This document shows positions 24,801 to 36,800 of a DNA stretch of 64,000 nt, in pieces. Where the stretch lies: the NCBI GenBank assembly GCA_964017195.1, contig OZ024898.1, positions 6,039,482-6,103,481 on the forward strand. Direction: 5' to 3'. Each line of letters starts with the position of its first letter. The first letter of the stretch is position 1. The DNA is from Siderastrea radians. Lineage: Eukaryota > Cnidaria > Anthozoa > Scleractinia > Rhizangiidae. The translations under genes were made by a program, and so were the position numbers. The notes beneath the pieces were generated by a model. That model had not been told where the DNA came from and ran no database searches. It worked only from the letters and a program-made list of their open reading frames with translations.

Positions 24801-27800
24801 AGCATTTGATATTCCGCCGAGGAGGACTGGGAACGAAGTTGCATGTACATGTATTTAAAAGCATCATAAATACACCAATGGCCAATTCCCCCATGCAAAA
24901 CGCCTGTAACGAATCATGGTAGTTATATGCCACATGAGAAGTCCAAGATGAGTTCACTTACCCGTTTTATTTAAAAGATCAAATAATTTGATTTTTCTTC
25001 GTTTTCTCGCCTTAAATACTTATTCATTTCAAGAACATGAAATGGCCTGATATACGCTATTTTGCATACAACTCCCATGATTCCCTGCAGGCGTGTTAAC
25101 AAAGGGAACTGGGCATCTTGGTTACTTTGGTCATCAGCAAGAAATGTTTTAGAAGTAAGTTTGTAATTTGATTGCCATGGCTTTTAAACTCTACATTTGG
25201 AAAATTGGGATAAAGAACACGTTCTTTCCACCTTTTCATGTTTTCAAAATAACCTCATGAATAATACTGAACTGTCAGGCCTTTCACCTAACAAATCACC
25301 AATTCAGTAAAAGTTGGTTGTAATCATCTTATCAATAAACGCGAGTCGAATATTTTTTAAATTAGATTTTTGACCTCGGCAATTCCTGATGTTTTTTAGA
25401 CCATATTTTTGATCGAAATGTTTGCTTGCAGCGAAAACGTTTGAACACGGTGGCACTTCATCTGGCATCAAATTTTTGTGCAAGGCAAGAGTAAGGGTTA
25501 TTCTTTGCAAAAACCTGCGTGTATTGAGTCAATGAGAAAGCTAGGAAGTCCATAAACAAGACTGAAAAGTATATGAATAATGCTTTTATTACTGTCTTGT
25601 GTAGATATTGACGAATGTTCTCCAAACCCGTGTGAAAACGGAGGAAATTGTACCGATGGAATCAACCACTACGACTGTGCATGTCGAGAGGGATTTACAG
25701 ATAAAAACTGCTCAACAAGTATGTTTGATGATCCCAAAAACGATACTATTGTATCAATTTATAGTTAAAAGTGGACAGTTTCTTGTCATTTTTTTCCTTA
25801 GAGCACGTATTTTGATGAAATACATTAAGGTGGCTCGAAACAGTTTTGTTGGGCGCGCGCAGACTGGGTTCCAATTTACCCGTGAGACTCAAAAATTAAA
25901 ACAAACAAACAAAAATGGCGTCGCGCTCTCGTCTGGATTTAATATTTTGCGCCGGTCTTTTAAAAGCTGCGTGTAGGCAAGGTTGAAAACGACTGGAACT
26001 TAGGTGACAATTCACTTGAATCACGTCCTCTTCAATGTTATCAACGCGATCGTCAACTCAGCCGCATGTAAAGCGCAGTAAGCTTATATTCAGAGGCTGT
26101 ACAACTGAACTGTGCTAGAGAGGGCGGTGACTTCAAAACTCTGTCATCTCCAGTGAAATCGTATAAAGGCCCTAGAATAGTCGCCTTTTTACCATTAGTT
26201 TCTTTCACTGGCTGTTTTGACCACGGAAGCCTTTTCTACGTCCAGTTCGCAGGAAAAAAGCCTGGCACCGTGTCCGTGCGAGGGCAAATTTCTTGTGAAC
26301 TCCGATTCGTGTTTCTGAGAAAACATCCCCATTTAGAAAAAAGACAAAAAACAAAAACAAAAACAAAAACAAAAAAACAAAAAACAGGCACACACACACA
26401 CTTTTACGGTGTTGTTAGCAAAAACAATGTAGAGTACAGTAAAAGGTTTTTATTGTCTTCACATCATGAAATAACAGGGCAAGAATTTAAAAGACAAAAT
26501 TAGTGTAACAAAATTAAACTTGCAGTGAGCGAAAAAATACCTTGTGAAACAGACAGATTTTGACTCAATAAAGAGACTTATTCATGTCGAAATGTTGACA
26601 AACCAGCCGCTACAAAGAAAATATTACAAACAATCAGGTGAAGGATTCGCTTACTATTTTGCTGAAGTGGTAGTCTCAATCTCAGTTTAACCGTAAATCT
26701 CTTTACTTGCGAAACAAAATTAAAAAGCGTACAAGAGAATTTCAAAACAATTCCTCGCGCGCTATATTTTTATCTGCGGTCGGCTCGCTAAAAACAAGTT
26801 AGTTTTTTCAAGTTAGTTTTCTGGGAAATACTCCACATTTCCGGATAAAAGAAGCGCTCTCTTATTTGCTTAATTAAGTGATAGGGCGATAGTTTGGTGG
26901 TAATACGTTTTTTTCCCATAATGCAATAAGAAAAACCGACCTGTAGAATAATTTCAAAACATTACCGCGCGCTATCTTTGTAACTTCGTTTGGTACGAAA
27001 TACTCCAAATGTTCGGATAAAAGAAATGGTTTCTATCTTGCCGAACTGGTAATATTGATAAGTTGACTGTTATTGGTACGTTTTTCCTGGGGCGAAAACA
27101 ATTCTTCAAACCTTCGATTGATCAATCAATCGAACAAGTTTCATCAACAGAAAATTCTTGACAACATTGACACTTATGAAGGATCATCAAAGGTAGTTTT
27201 GTCCTCGTTTCAATACATCCTGTACATAAGGGACTTCTTCAATGTATTGTTTTTGTAGTCGGAAATGCTGTCTTTTTGTTAATTCTGTCTTTGTCCTCCT
27301 GTAAGACATATAATCCCGAAGTGGTGTCCATGTACGCGTTGCTCAATTCTGAACTCCGTTTGAAGGACAACCTTGCCTGATTGCAGTATTTTCGAAATTA
27401 AACTCCGTTGTTTTTAAGATTTTCAAGCACATTCCGCTTTGGTTGAAGTACTTGCTCTCCATCGCATACGTTTCCAATCCTCGTTTAGGTTAAGAATCGT
27501 TGACATGTAAATAATTGTACAATGGTATAAACAGTAAGCTAAAGTCCACCACCGCTTTCGAAAACATGATATTTGTGAACGAACACTCCGAACGTTTGCA
27601 AACATTTAGAGATAAGTTCAGTTTTCACGGAGTTCAAATAGGTTCTTTAGGCAGACGATAAATCAAAACAAGTACAGAAAGCAGCCTGTCTTACGAGGAT
27701 TAAGACAATCTTTGTTCCCAAGATGTAAAAGAAGCATTAGTCGCCATTCTGAGTGAAGTACCGATGAATTCACTTGAGATAGAATCAATCTGCACGAGGA

Positions 27801-30800
27801 GGAAAACATTCCGCTATATTTGATGCCAATGATCCAATGATTTGAAAACAAATGATGTAATGTTCTTCGGCAAGCACCGATCCACCCAAAACGTCACCTT
27901 TTCACGTAAAGAGAGTCATCAGGGCGAAAGAAACGCCCAACGAAATAAACCTGGAATAAACAGACTTGAAACCGCGTGCCGAGAGTTAAGCCGAGAGTGG
28001 TGTGACAATTTCTGTACATGCGCAATTGCCTATCTTGTCGTGTCGAAATTTTCAAAATTTTGTAAATTAGGAAGAACATAATTTCGCTTCCGCTCGGTAG
28101 ATTTCTTTGATTTTTTGCATGTTAACTCTTATATGCCCAAAGAGTTTTTCAAGGGAGATTAAAAAAATTCTGTCGTACGGGAGAAAAATTAAAGGTAAAT
28201 TCGTAAAAAAGGGTTTTTTGCTGAAAGTTTTCGACAGAATTTTCTTTAACTTAATCCTTCGGTAGCTTACTAGAATCAAAGGCCGTATGCAAAATTTAAA
28301 GAAATTTCACCGTCAAATTTTCAAGCAAACTTAGGATATCTCTATTTTATGGTCATACTTCGAAACCCAACTGCGTTGCCATGGCAACAAATTTCTTAAG
28401 GAATCTGCCAAAATTTGACACTTTGATATTATCATTATTTTGTAGCAAAATTTGATCATTGATTGGCCAACTCTAACCCAAATATTTTAACTCCCAAATA
28501 TAATGCATTGAAAAAAACAAAAACCCCTTCCGAGCCACCTTAATTTTGGTTACTTAAGTCATCATTGATTCTTTTCTTGCCTTGATTTCAGTGCCTGGTA
28601 CGACTGTGCAGTGCAACGTTGAGAATATTAAGTCCTTGTTAAACGAATGCTAGTTGAGTTATCTACTCGTCTTCGATTTAACTCCTCACTTCGCTTTGCC
28701 GAATGCTTAACAAAAAAAAATTGGGCTTCGTACTCTAACTCTTAATTATTTTTCGGTAGATATTGATGATTGCTCTCCCAACCCGTGTGCAAACGGAGGA
28801 AATTGTACCGATGGAATCAACCACTACAACTGTGCATGCCAAGTTGGATTTACAGACAAAAACTGTTCCACAAGTAGGTTTTGCTGTTTCCTGAATATTT
28901 TCCTTACCTTGGCGGTAATTTTCCGGTTTCTATCCTAAGAGAGCTTAGCCTAAGAGAGCCTTGGATTAATGAGTTTGCATTGTGAACTGCATTTCGGAGT
29001 TCTGAACAGGTGATACTGATTGACTTGTAATTTTGTTTTTATAACATCAGATATCGACGATTGCTCGCCAAACCCCTGTGAACACGGAGGAAGTTGTACT
29101 GACGGGATAAATGATTTTATTTGCAACTGTGTCCCTGGATATGAGGGCAAGAATTGTTCCATAAGTAAGTTTCTTATCTGTTTGCCATGGCTTTGACACT
29201 CTACATTTGGAAAATTATGATAAAGAACACGTTCTTTCCACCTTTTCATGTTTTCAAAATAACCTCATGAATAATACTGAACTGTCAGGCCTTTCACCTA
29301 ACAAATCACTATTCAAAAGTTGGTTGTAATCATCTCATAACCAATAAACGCGAGTGGAATAATTTTTTAATTAGATTTTTGACCTCGGTAATTCCTGCTG
29401 TTTTTTGGACCATATTTTTGATCAAAATGTTTGCTTGCAGCGAAAACGTTTGAACACGATGGCACTTCACCTAGAATCAAATTTTTGTAGAGTTATTCGT
29501 TGCAAAAACCTGCGTGTGGTGAGTCAATGAGAAAGCTAGGAAGTCCATAAACGAGACTGAGAAGTAAATGAATAATGCTTTTATTACTGTCTTGTGTAGA
29601 TATTGACGAATGTTCTCCAAACCCGTGTGAAAAAGGAGGAAATTGTACCGATGGAATCAACCACTACAACTGCGCATGTCGAGAGGGATTTACAGATAAA
29701 AACTGCTCAACAGGTATGTTTTATGATTCCAAAGACAATACTATTGTATCAAATTACAGTATAAGTATATAGTTTCTTGTTTTTTTTCCTTAGAGCACGT
29801 ATTTTGATGAAATACATTAATTTTGGTTACTTAAGTCATCATTGATTCTTTTCTTGCTTTGATTTCAGTGCCTGGCACGACTGTGCTGCGCAACATAGAG
29901 AACATTAAGACCTTGTTAAACGAATGCTAGTTGAGTTATCTACTCGTCTTCGATTTAACTCCTCACTTCGCTTTGCCGAATGCTTACCAAAAAAAAAAAA
30001 TTGGGCTTCGTACTCTAACGCTTTTTTATTTTTTTCGGTAGATATTGATGATTGCTCTCCCAACCCGTGTGCAAACGGAGGAAATTGCACCGATGGAATC
30101 AGCGATTATAACTGTACTTGCCAAGTTGGATTTACAGGCAAAAACTGTTCCACAAGTAGGTTTTGCAGTTTTCTAAATATTTTCCTTACCTTGGCGGTAA
30201 TTTTCAGGGTTCTATCCTATAAGAGAGCCTAGGATTCCTGAGTTTGCATTTGAACTGTATTTCGGAGTTCTGAATAGGTGATACTGATTGACTTATCATT
30301 TTTTTATAGATATCGACGATTGCTCACCAAACCCGTGTGAACACGGAGGAACCTGTACTGATAAGATAAATGATTTCAGTTGTGACTGTGTCCCTGGATA
30401 TGAGGGCAAGAATTGTTCCATAAGTAAGTTTCTAATCTGTTTGCCATGGTTTTGACACTCTACATTTGGAAAATTATGAGAAAGCTCACGTTCTCTCAAT
30501 CTTTTTATTTTTCAAAAACTCACGGATAATTAACAATTACTCTACGAGGGCGCGCTGGATATCGAATGATAGATAACCAACGAGGTGCGTAGCGCCGAGT
30601 TCGTTATAATCATTTGATATCCAGCAAGCCCGAGTAGAATAATTGTTTTATTAAAAACTTAACCACTATTAAAAAAAATCAAGAAAGAACGGGAAAAATG
30701 AGAAAAGAAATAAAAAGGGAACAAGAATCGATCACATGACTGAACGAAAAAGGCGCCAAAACCTTGCGAAGTGTTGCAGCGTTTCATTGCAAAGCTGAAT

Positions 30801-33800
30801 GAATCAATGAAAACTGCTCGAAAGTGAACAAAGTGGCACAAATTTTGGAAAAAAAACTTCTAATTTTTGGCTCTGAAATATGGCATATGTTTGATTTTTC
30901 CTGAAACATTGTTGTAATCATCGTTCAAAGCGGACTGAAGCTGTGCAATTTCACCATGTTAGCTGCTGGAGTTGAAACTGAACAAGTTTGTAATCTGTTC
31001 GGACAACGGAGCCATCATGTGCGTGTTTGATCGAACTGAGGACAGAACAAATTTAAACTTGAAGAGGTAACTGATATGCATCTCAGAAGCAAGATTACTG
31101 TAGCGAGGAACGTTAGAATTCACCATCATAGTTTGTTAAACGCAAAGCGCAAAATGCAGTTGTTTTCCGTTTAGAGGTTGCGGACCGAATGGTAAAAACA
31201 ACATTCAAACAATTGGAAAAGTGATTCTCAAACTCATTAATTATTCATATTGTTATCAGCCTACCAGAACGGCCCATTCTGGTCAGGTGGATGAGTTTAG
31301 AAACCCAATGAAAAACGAGTTGAAAACCACACGCGTTTAGAAACGATTTCAAACCCGTGTGTAAATTGTTTCTTAATCTGCATATTCAAAAGGCAAGACG
31401 AAAACATGGACATCAACAAATTTATTTATTCACACATTTCAAAGTTCATACATTAAATAAAGCTTATTTGCTATTAACGTTGAATGTGACGTTGCAGTTA
31501 TTAAAGTCACCAAAACAAAAAGCTGTATCCTTCTCTAAATTAAATTCCTTCTCAATAGGCATGACCTTGTCATTTGGTTCATTTTTATCCTGGCTCGCAC
31601 ACTTCGGCCCTAAAATAGCGCTAACTTTAGAAATAACTTTCTCCTCTGGTTTTTCGTACTTAAGAAGAGCATCTGACTTGTGCCCAGTTCTATCGCGGAT
31701 TAGTTTACTATCAACCCCTGCATTAAACAGAGTAGAGGCACATGTAACCCGTAGGGAGTGGGAGGTCTTCCGTTTCAGCCCTGCGGCTTTGCACATATCT
31801 GGCAAAATTTGATTTAACGTATTAACACCCACAGGCGATTTATCGAATGAAAATTTTTTTGCATTCGGCCTAAAATAGAAGGCTTCCATATCTTTACCAA
31901 TGCATTCAACTAGACCGACATACAAACGATACATGTCAACTAGACAGGGGTCGTGCTTTTCACCAACTTCGTGACAAATATGTCTTACAACACGTGGCTC
32001 ATACTTGAGATCCAGTAAGCCCCCATGGAACGTCTTCGAGACGTTTTCCTCAAACCGAATATAGTTATCGCCAATTTCAAAATTATTTAAACTAATACTC
32101 CTATGCTCGCTAGCACGGAGGCCAAATAACTTCCCGTTATAAAAATAAACGGTATTCAATAACGACTTAGCTTGGTGATTTCCTAACAACCCTAATGTCC
32201 AAAATTTCCTTTCGTCCTCTTCATTGACAGGTTGCTTTTCTTCTTTCTTGTTCGCAATTCCAATCCCAAGTCTTGTCCCTTCCTTCATTTCCGCGTCAAG
32301 AACACGACGCAAGATAGAGAACCTACAAGAAAATAAACATAACCTTGAATTCAGCTGGACTATAACAATATGAGAGCAAATTATGACAATGAAAGCAACA
32401 CTACTGCACCTTTTGTCTGATGCATCGAGGAGATTGAAATCCAAGTTTGCATTCTTTTCCTCCATGAATCGACGTATTCCGCACACAATCTGATATATGG
32501 TTCTGGGTGGGTATCTTTCCTTTGATGGTTTAGCAACTTCTTGGATAAACTTTGCCAGCCAATAATTGAGGCTTAAAGCATCCATTTGAAGCAACGGAAA
32601 TTCCAAGGACTGAACTTTGTGCAGATCGTAATTTTTAAATAGACCGCCTGGTTCCAACGTTGCTACTTTAGGAACTCGGACTTTTTGCCATTGTTCAAAA
32701 ATTCCAACCGCCCATTTGTTTTTATATTGGGTAGACTTCGGAATAGCGCTGGCCACACACTTTTCTTCTTGTTCAAAAGTTTTGGCAGCTCTAAATCTGT
32801 ACTCTGCCATTTCTGCCATTTGGCTTGTGAATTCAAAGCAACGTGTTTGCTTCGAACTGACAAACAACAAGACTGAAAAACGTTGCATTAAATGCAAGAA
32901 TAATTTCACACACTAGCACGTCGGCGACGGGATCTCAATCAACGCCTCAAAGCGTTGATTACGATCCACAAATAGAATATTTGAATCGAGAAAACTCATT
33001 AAAATGATAAGTGCTTCGAATTTTTTTTGTTGGAGAAGTAATTTCAAAAACTCGTGCTTCGGGTTTCATCAGGTTTCCAAACACTCGAAAACAATAAAAC
33101 CACTCGGCCTGCGGCCTCGTGGTTTCAAATGTTTTCTCGTGTTTGGAAACCTGATGAAATCCTCGCACTCGTTTTTGAAATAGTACTTCTCAAACTCATT
33201 AATTATTCATATTGTTATCAGCCCACCAGAACGGCCCATTCTGGTCAGGTGGATGAGTTTAGAAACCCAATGAAAAACGAGTTGAAAACCACACGCGTTT
33301 AGAAACGATTTCAAACCCGTGTGTAAATTGTTTCTTAATCTGCATATTCAAAAGGCAAGACGAAAACATGGACATCAACAAATTTATTTATTCACACATT
33401 TCAAAGTTCATACATTAAATAAAGCTTATTTGCTATTAACGTTGAATGTGACGTTGCAGTTATTAAAGTCACCAAAACAAAAAGCTGTATCCTTCTCTAA
33501 ATTAAATTCCTTCTCAATAGGCATGACCTTGTCATTTGGTTCATTTTTATCCTGGCTCGCACACTTCGGCCCTAAAATAGCGCTTACTTAAGAAATAACT
33601 TTCTCCTCTGGTTTTTCGTACTTAAGAAGAGCATCTGACTTGTGCCCAGTTCTATCGCGGATTAGTTTACTATCAACCCCTGCATTAAACAGAGTAGAGG
33701 CACATGTAACCCGTAGGGAGTGGGAGGTCTTCCGTTTCAGCCCTGCGGCTTTGCACATATCTGGCAAAATTTGATTTAACGTATTAACACCCACAGGCGA

Positions 33801-36800
33801 TTTATCGAATGAAAACCACACGCGTTTAGAAACGATTTCAAACCCGTGTGTAAATTGTTTCTTAATCTGCATATTCAAAAGGCAAGACGAAAACATGGAC
33901 ATCAACAAATTTATTTATTCACACATTTCAAAGTTCATACATTAAATAAAGCTTATTTGCTATTAACGTTGAATGTGACGTTGCAGTTATTTAAGTCACC
34001 AAAACAAAAAGCTGTATCCTTCTCTAAATTAAATTCCTTCTCAATAGGCATGACCTTGTCATTTGGTTCATTTTTATCCTGGCTCGCACACTTCGGCCCT
34101 AAAATAGCGCTTACTTTAGAAATAACTTTCTCCTCTGGTTTTTCGTACTTAAGAAGAGCATCTGACTTGTGCCCAGTTCTATCGCGGATATGTTTACTAT
34201 CAACCCCTGCATTAAACAGAGTAGAGGCACATGTAACCCGTAGGGAGTGGGAGGTCTTCCGTTTCAGCCCTGCGGCTTTGCACATATCTGGCAAAATTTG
34301 ATTTAACGTATTAACACCCACAGGCGATTTATCGAATGAAAATTTTTTTGCATTCGGCCTAAAATAGAAGGCTTCCATATCTTTACCAATGCATTCAACT
34401 AGACCGACATACAAACGATACATGTCAACTAGACAGGGGTCGTGCTTTTCACCAACTTCGTGACAAATATGTCTTACAACACGTGGCTCATACTTGAGAT
34501 CCAGTAAGCCCCCATGGAACGTCTTCGAGACGTTCTCCTCAAACCGAATATAGTTATCGCCAATTTCAAAATTATTTAAACTAATACTCCTATGCTCGCT
34601 AGCACGGAGGCCAAATAACTTCCCGTTATAAAAATAAACGGTATTCAATAACGACTTAGCTTGGTGATTTCCTAACAACCCTAATGTCCAAAATTTCCTT
34701 TCGTCCTCTTCATTGACAGGTTGCTTTTCTTCTTTCTTGTTCGCAATTCCAATCCCAAGTCTTGTCCCTTCCTTCATTTCCGCGTCAAGAACACGACGCA
34801 AGATAGAGAACCTACAAGAAAATAAACATAACCTTGAATTCAGCTGGACTATAACAATATGAGAGCAAATTATGACAATGAAAGCAACACTACTGCACCT
34901 TTTGTCTGATGCATCGAGGAGATTGAAATCCAAGTTTGCATTCTTTTCCTCCATGAATCGACGTATTCCGCACACAATCTGATATATGGTTCTGGGTGGG
35001 TATCTTTCCTTTGATGGTTTAGCAACTTCTTGGATAAACTTTGCCAGCCAATAATTGAGGCTTAAAGCATCCATTTGAAGCAACGGAAATTCCAAGGACT
35101 GAACTTTGTGCAGATCGTAATTTTTAAATAGACCGCCTGGTTCCAACGTTGCAACGTTAACCATTTAACGATTTTCATACAGTTTTAGCCCAATGTGAAC
35201 ATGTCTTTTAAGGTGAAACGAACGGTAATTAAGTAATTGAGTTATCTACTCTTCTGTGTTTTAAATTCTCAGTTTGCCTTGCTAACTGTTCACCCATATA
35301 AAACTTGGCGCCGAACTCTTGTGAACAGTAAAATTTTCACTATTGTTAACAATTATTAAAAATTTTTGTTTTCTGTAGATATTGATGATTGCTCTCCTAA
35401 CCCGTGTGCCACCGGAGGCAATTGTACTGATGGAATCAGCGATTACAAATGTAGTTGCCAAGTTGGCTTTACAGACAAAAACTGCTCCACAAGTAAGTTT
35501 GGGAGATTCCAGGATATTTTTAAAATTACCTTGGCGGTAGTATGTGTGTTTCTATCAGGTTACCACTACTGAGCACGCATTTCTTCTGCCTTGTTGTAAA
35601 TCGGATTTAAGACCAAAATTAAGACTATAAAAAAGAAAAAATAATCCATTTGAATAAACGCCGGGCCCTGAATAAGCACCGGGTCCAAATATACGCCGGG
35701 CCTACGAGGTCTAGTTTTAAATAAATGCTCCCGGCGTTTAATCGGGAAAATACGGTATGTAGGGACTTAAAAGAGCCTTGGATTCCCGAGTTTGTATTGT
35801 GGACTGCATTTCAAATTCATCGTTTATGGATTCCAGATATCATGTCCTAAAGAGAGTTAGGACTCCTTGTCTGAATTCCGATAATTGTAAATTTCGTATA
35901 GAATTTCTTCAGTAGCATTTCGGATTCCACAGTCCTGAATTTGGATTACAAATTAAATTCTTGAATATTGGAACCCAAGGGCAATTATTTGATTTCAGAA
36001 ATCTGAATGGGCAATATCTTACTTTTCTTCACACGGCCAGATATCGACGAATGTTCACCAAACCCATGTGAACACGGAGGAACCTGTACTGATGAGTTAA
36101 ATGATTTCAGTTGCAACTGCGTTCCTGGATATGAGGGCAAAAATTGTTCTATAAGTAAGTTTTTGATCTGTTTTTGATGGCTCTGACACTCTACATTGAG
36201 AAATTATGACAAAGCACACGTTCTGTCCATCTTTCATGTTTTCAGAAACATCAAATAACTGTGAAAAATAACTGTTTGGCCCATTCTCCCATCAAATCAC
36301 TTATTAACCTTTAAGCCTTGTCAGAAAAAAATGCATATTCTCCCTACTGTTCTCCAGACGTTTCTTATGGAACTAGTAAGGAGAATTTGTCTAAATAACA
36401 AGACTTCTCGTCCTTGGTGACCACTTTCTCTAGTCTCACGACTTGAATGTTTGCACAAGTAGTAATTCATCAGTTTTTGTCACTGTTAGGGCTTGGTTGA
36501 ATATGTGATAATCTCACAGCTAACAAGTGTTTTCGACCTTGTTAATCGTCGCTGATTTGTGTTGGTCGTACTTTAGATCAAAACGTTTGCTTTGCTGCTA
36601 GAACGTTTGAACACGGTGGCACTTTGTATAGATAGCATTCAATTTCCTTTTAAGGCAAAAACCAGGGTTATTCGCTGATAACCTGCGTGCTGTAAACAAT
36701 GAAAACCCTGGAAATTCAGTAACTGGGACTAAAAATTTAATAAATGCAGTAATTAGTGTTTTTTGTTTATTTTTTGTAGATATCGACGAGTGCTCTTCAC

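Larger units (their letters stand above)
31224..32910 (-). mobile_element. Crypton-like element, copy A
   Basis: Most complete of three head-to-tail copies. The 3' region (31224-31463) is repeated at 33186-33425 and in part at 33816-33952. It encodes the tyrosine recombinase below. The upstream edge is uncertain and may include the 160-bp palindrome at 33033-33191. Confidence 0.75.

Noticed and set aside
31357..31812. 151-codon + strand frame, seen again at 33319 and 33846
   Set aside because: Antisense shadow of the Crypton-like recombinase; repeats only because the element is repeated.
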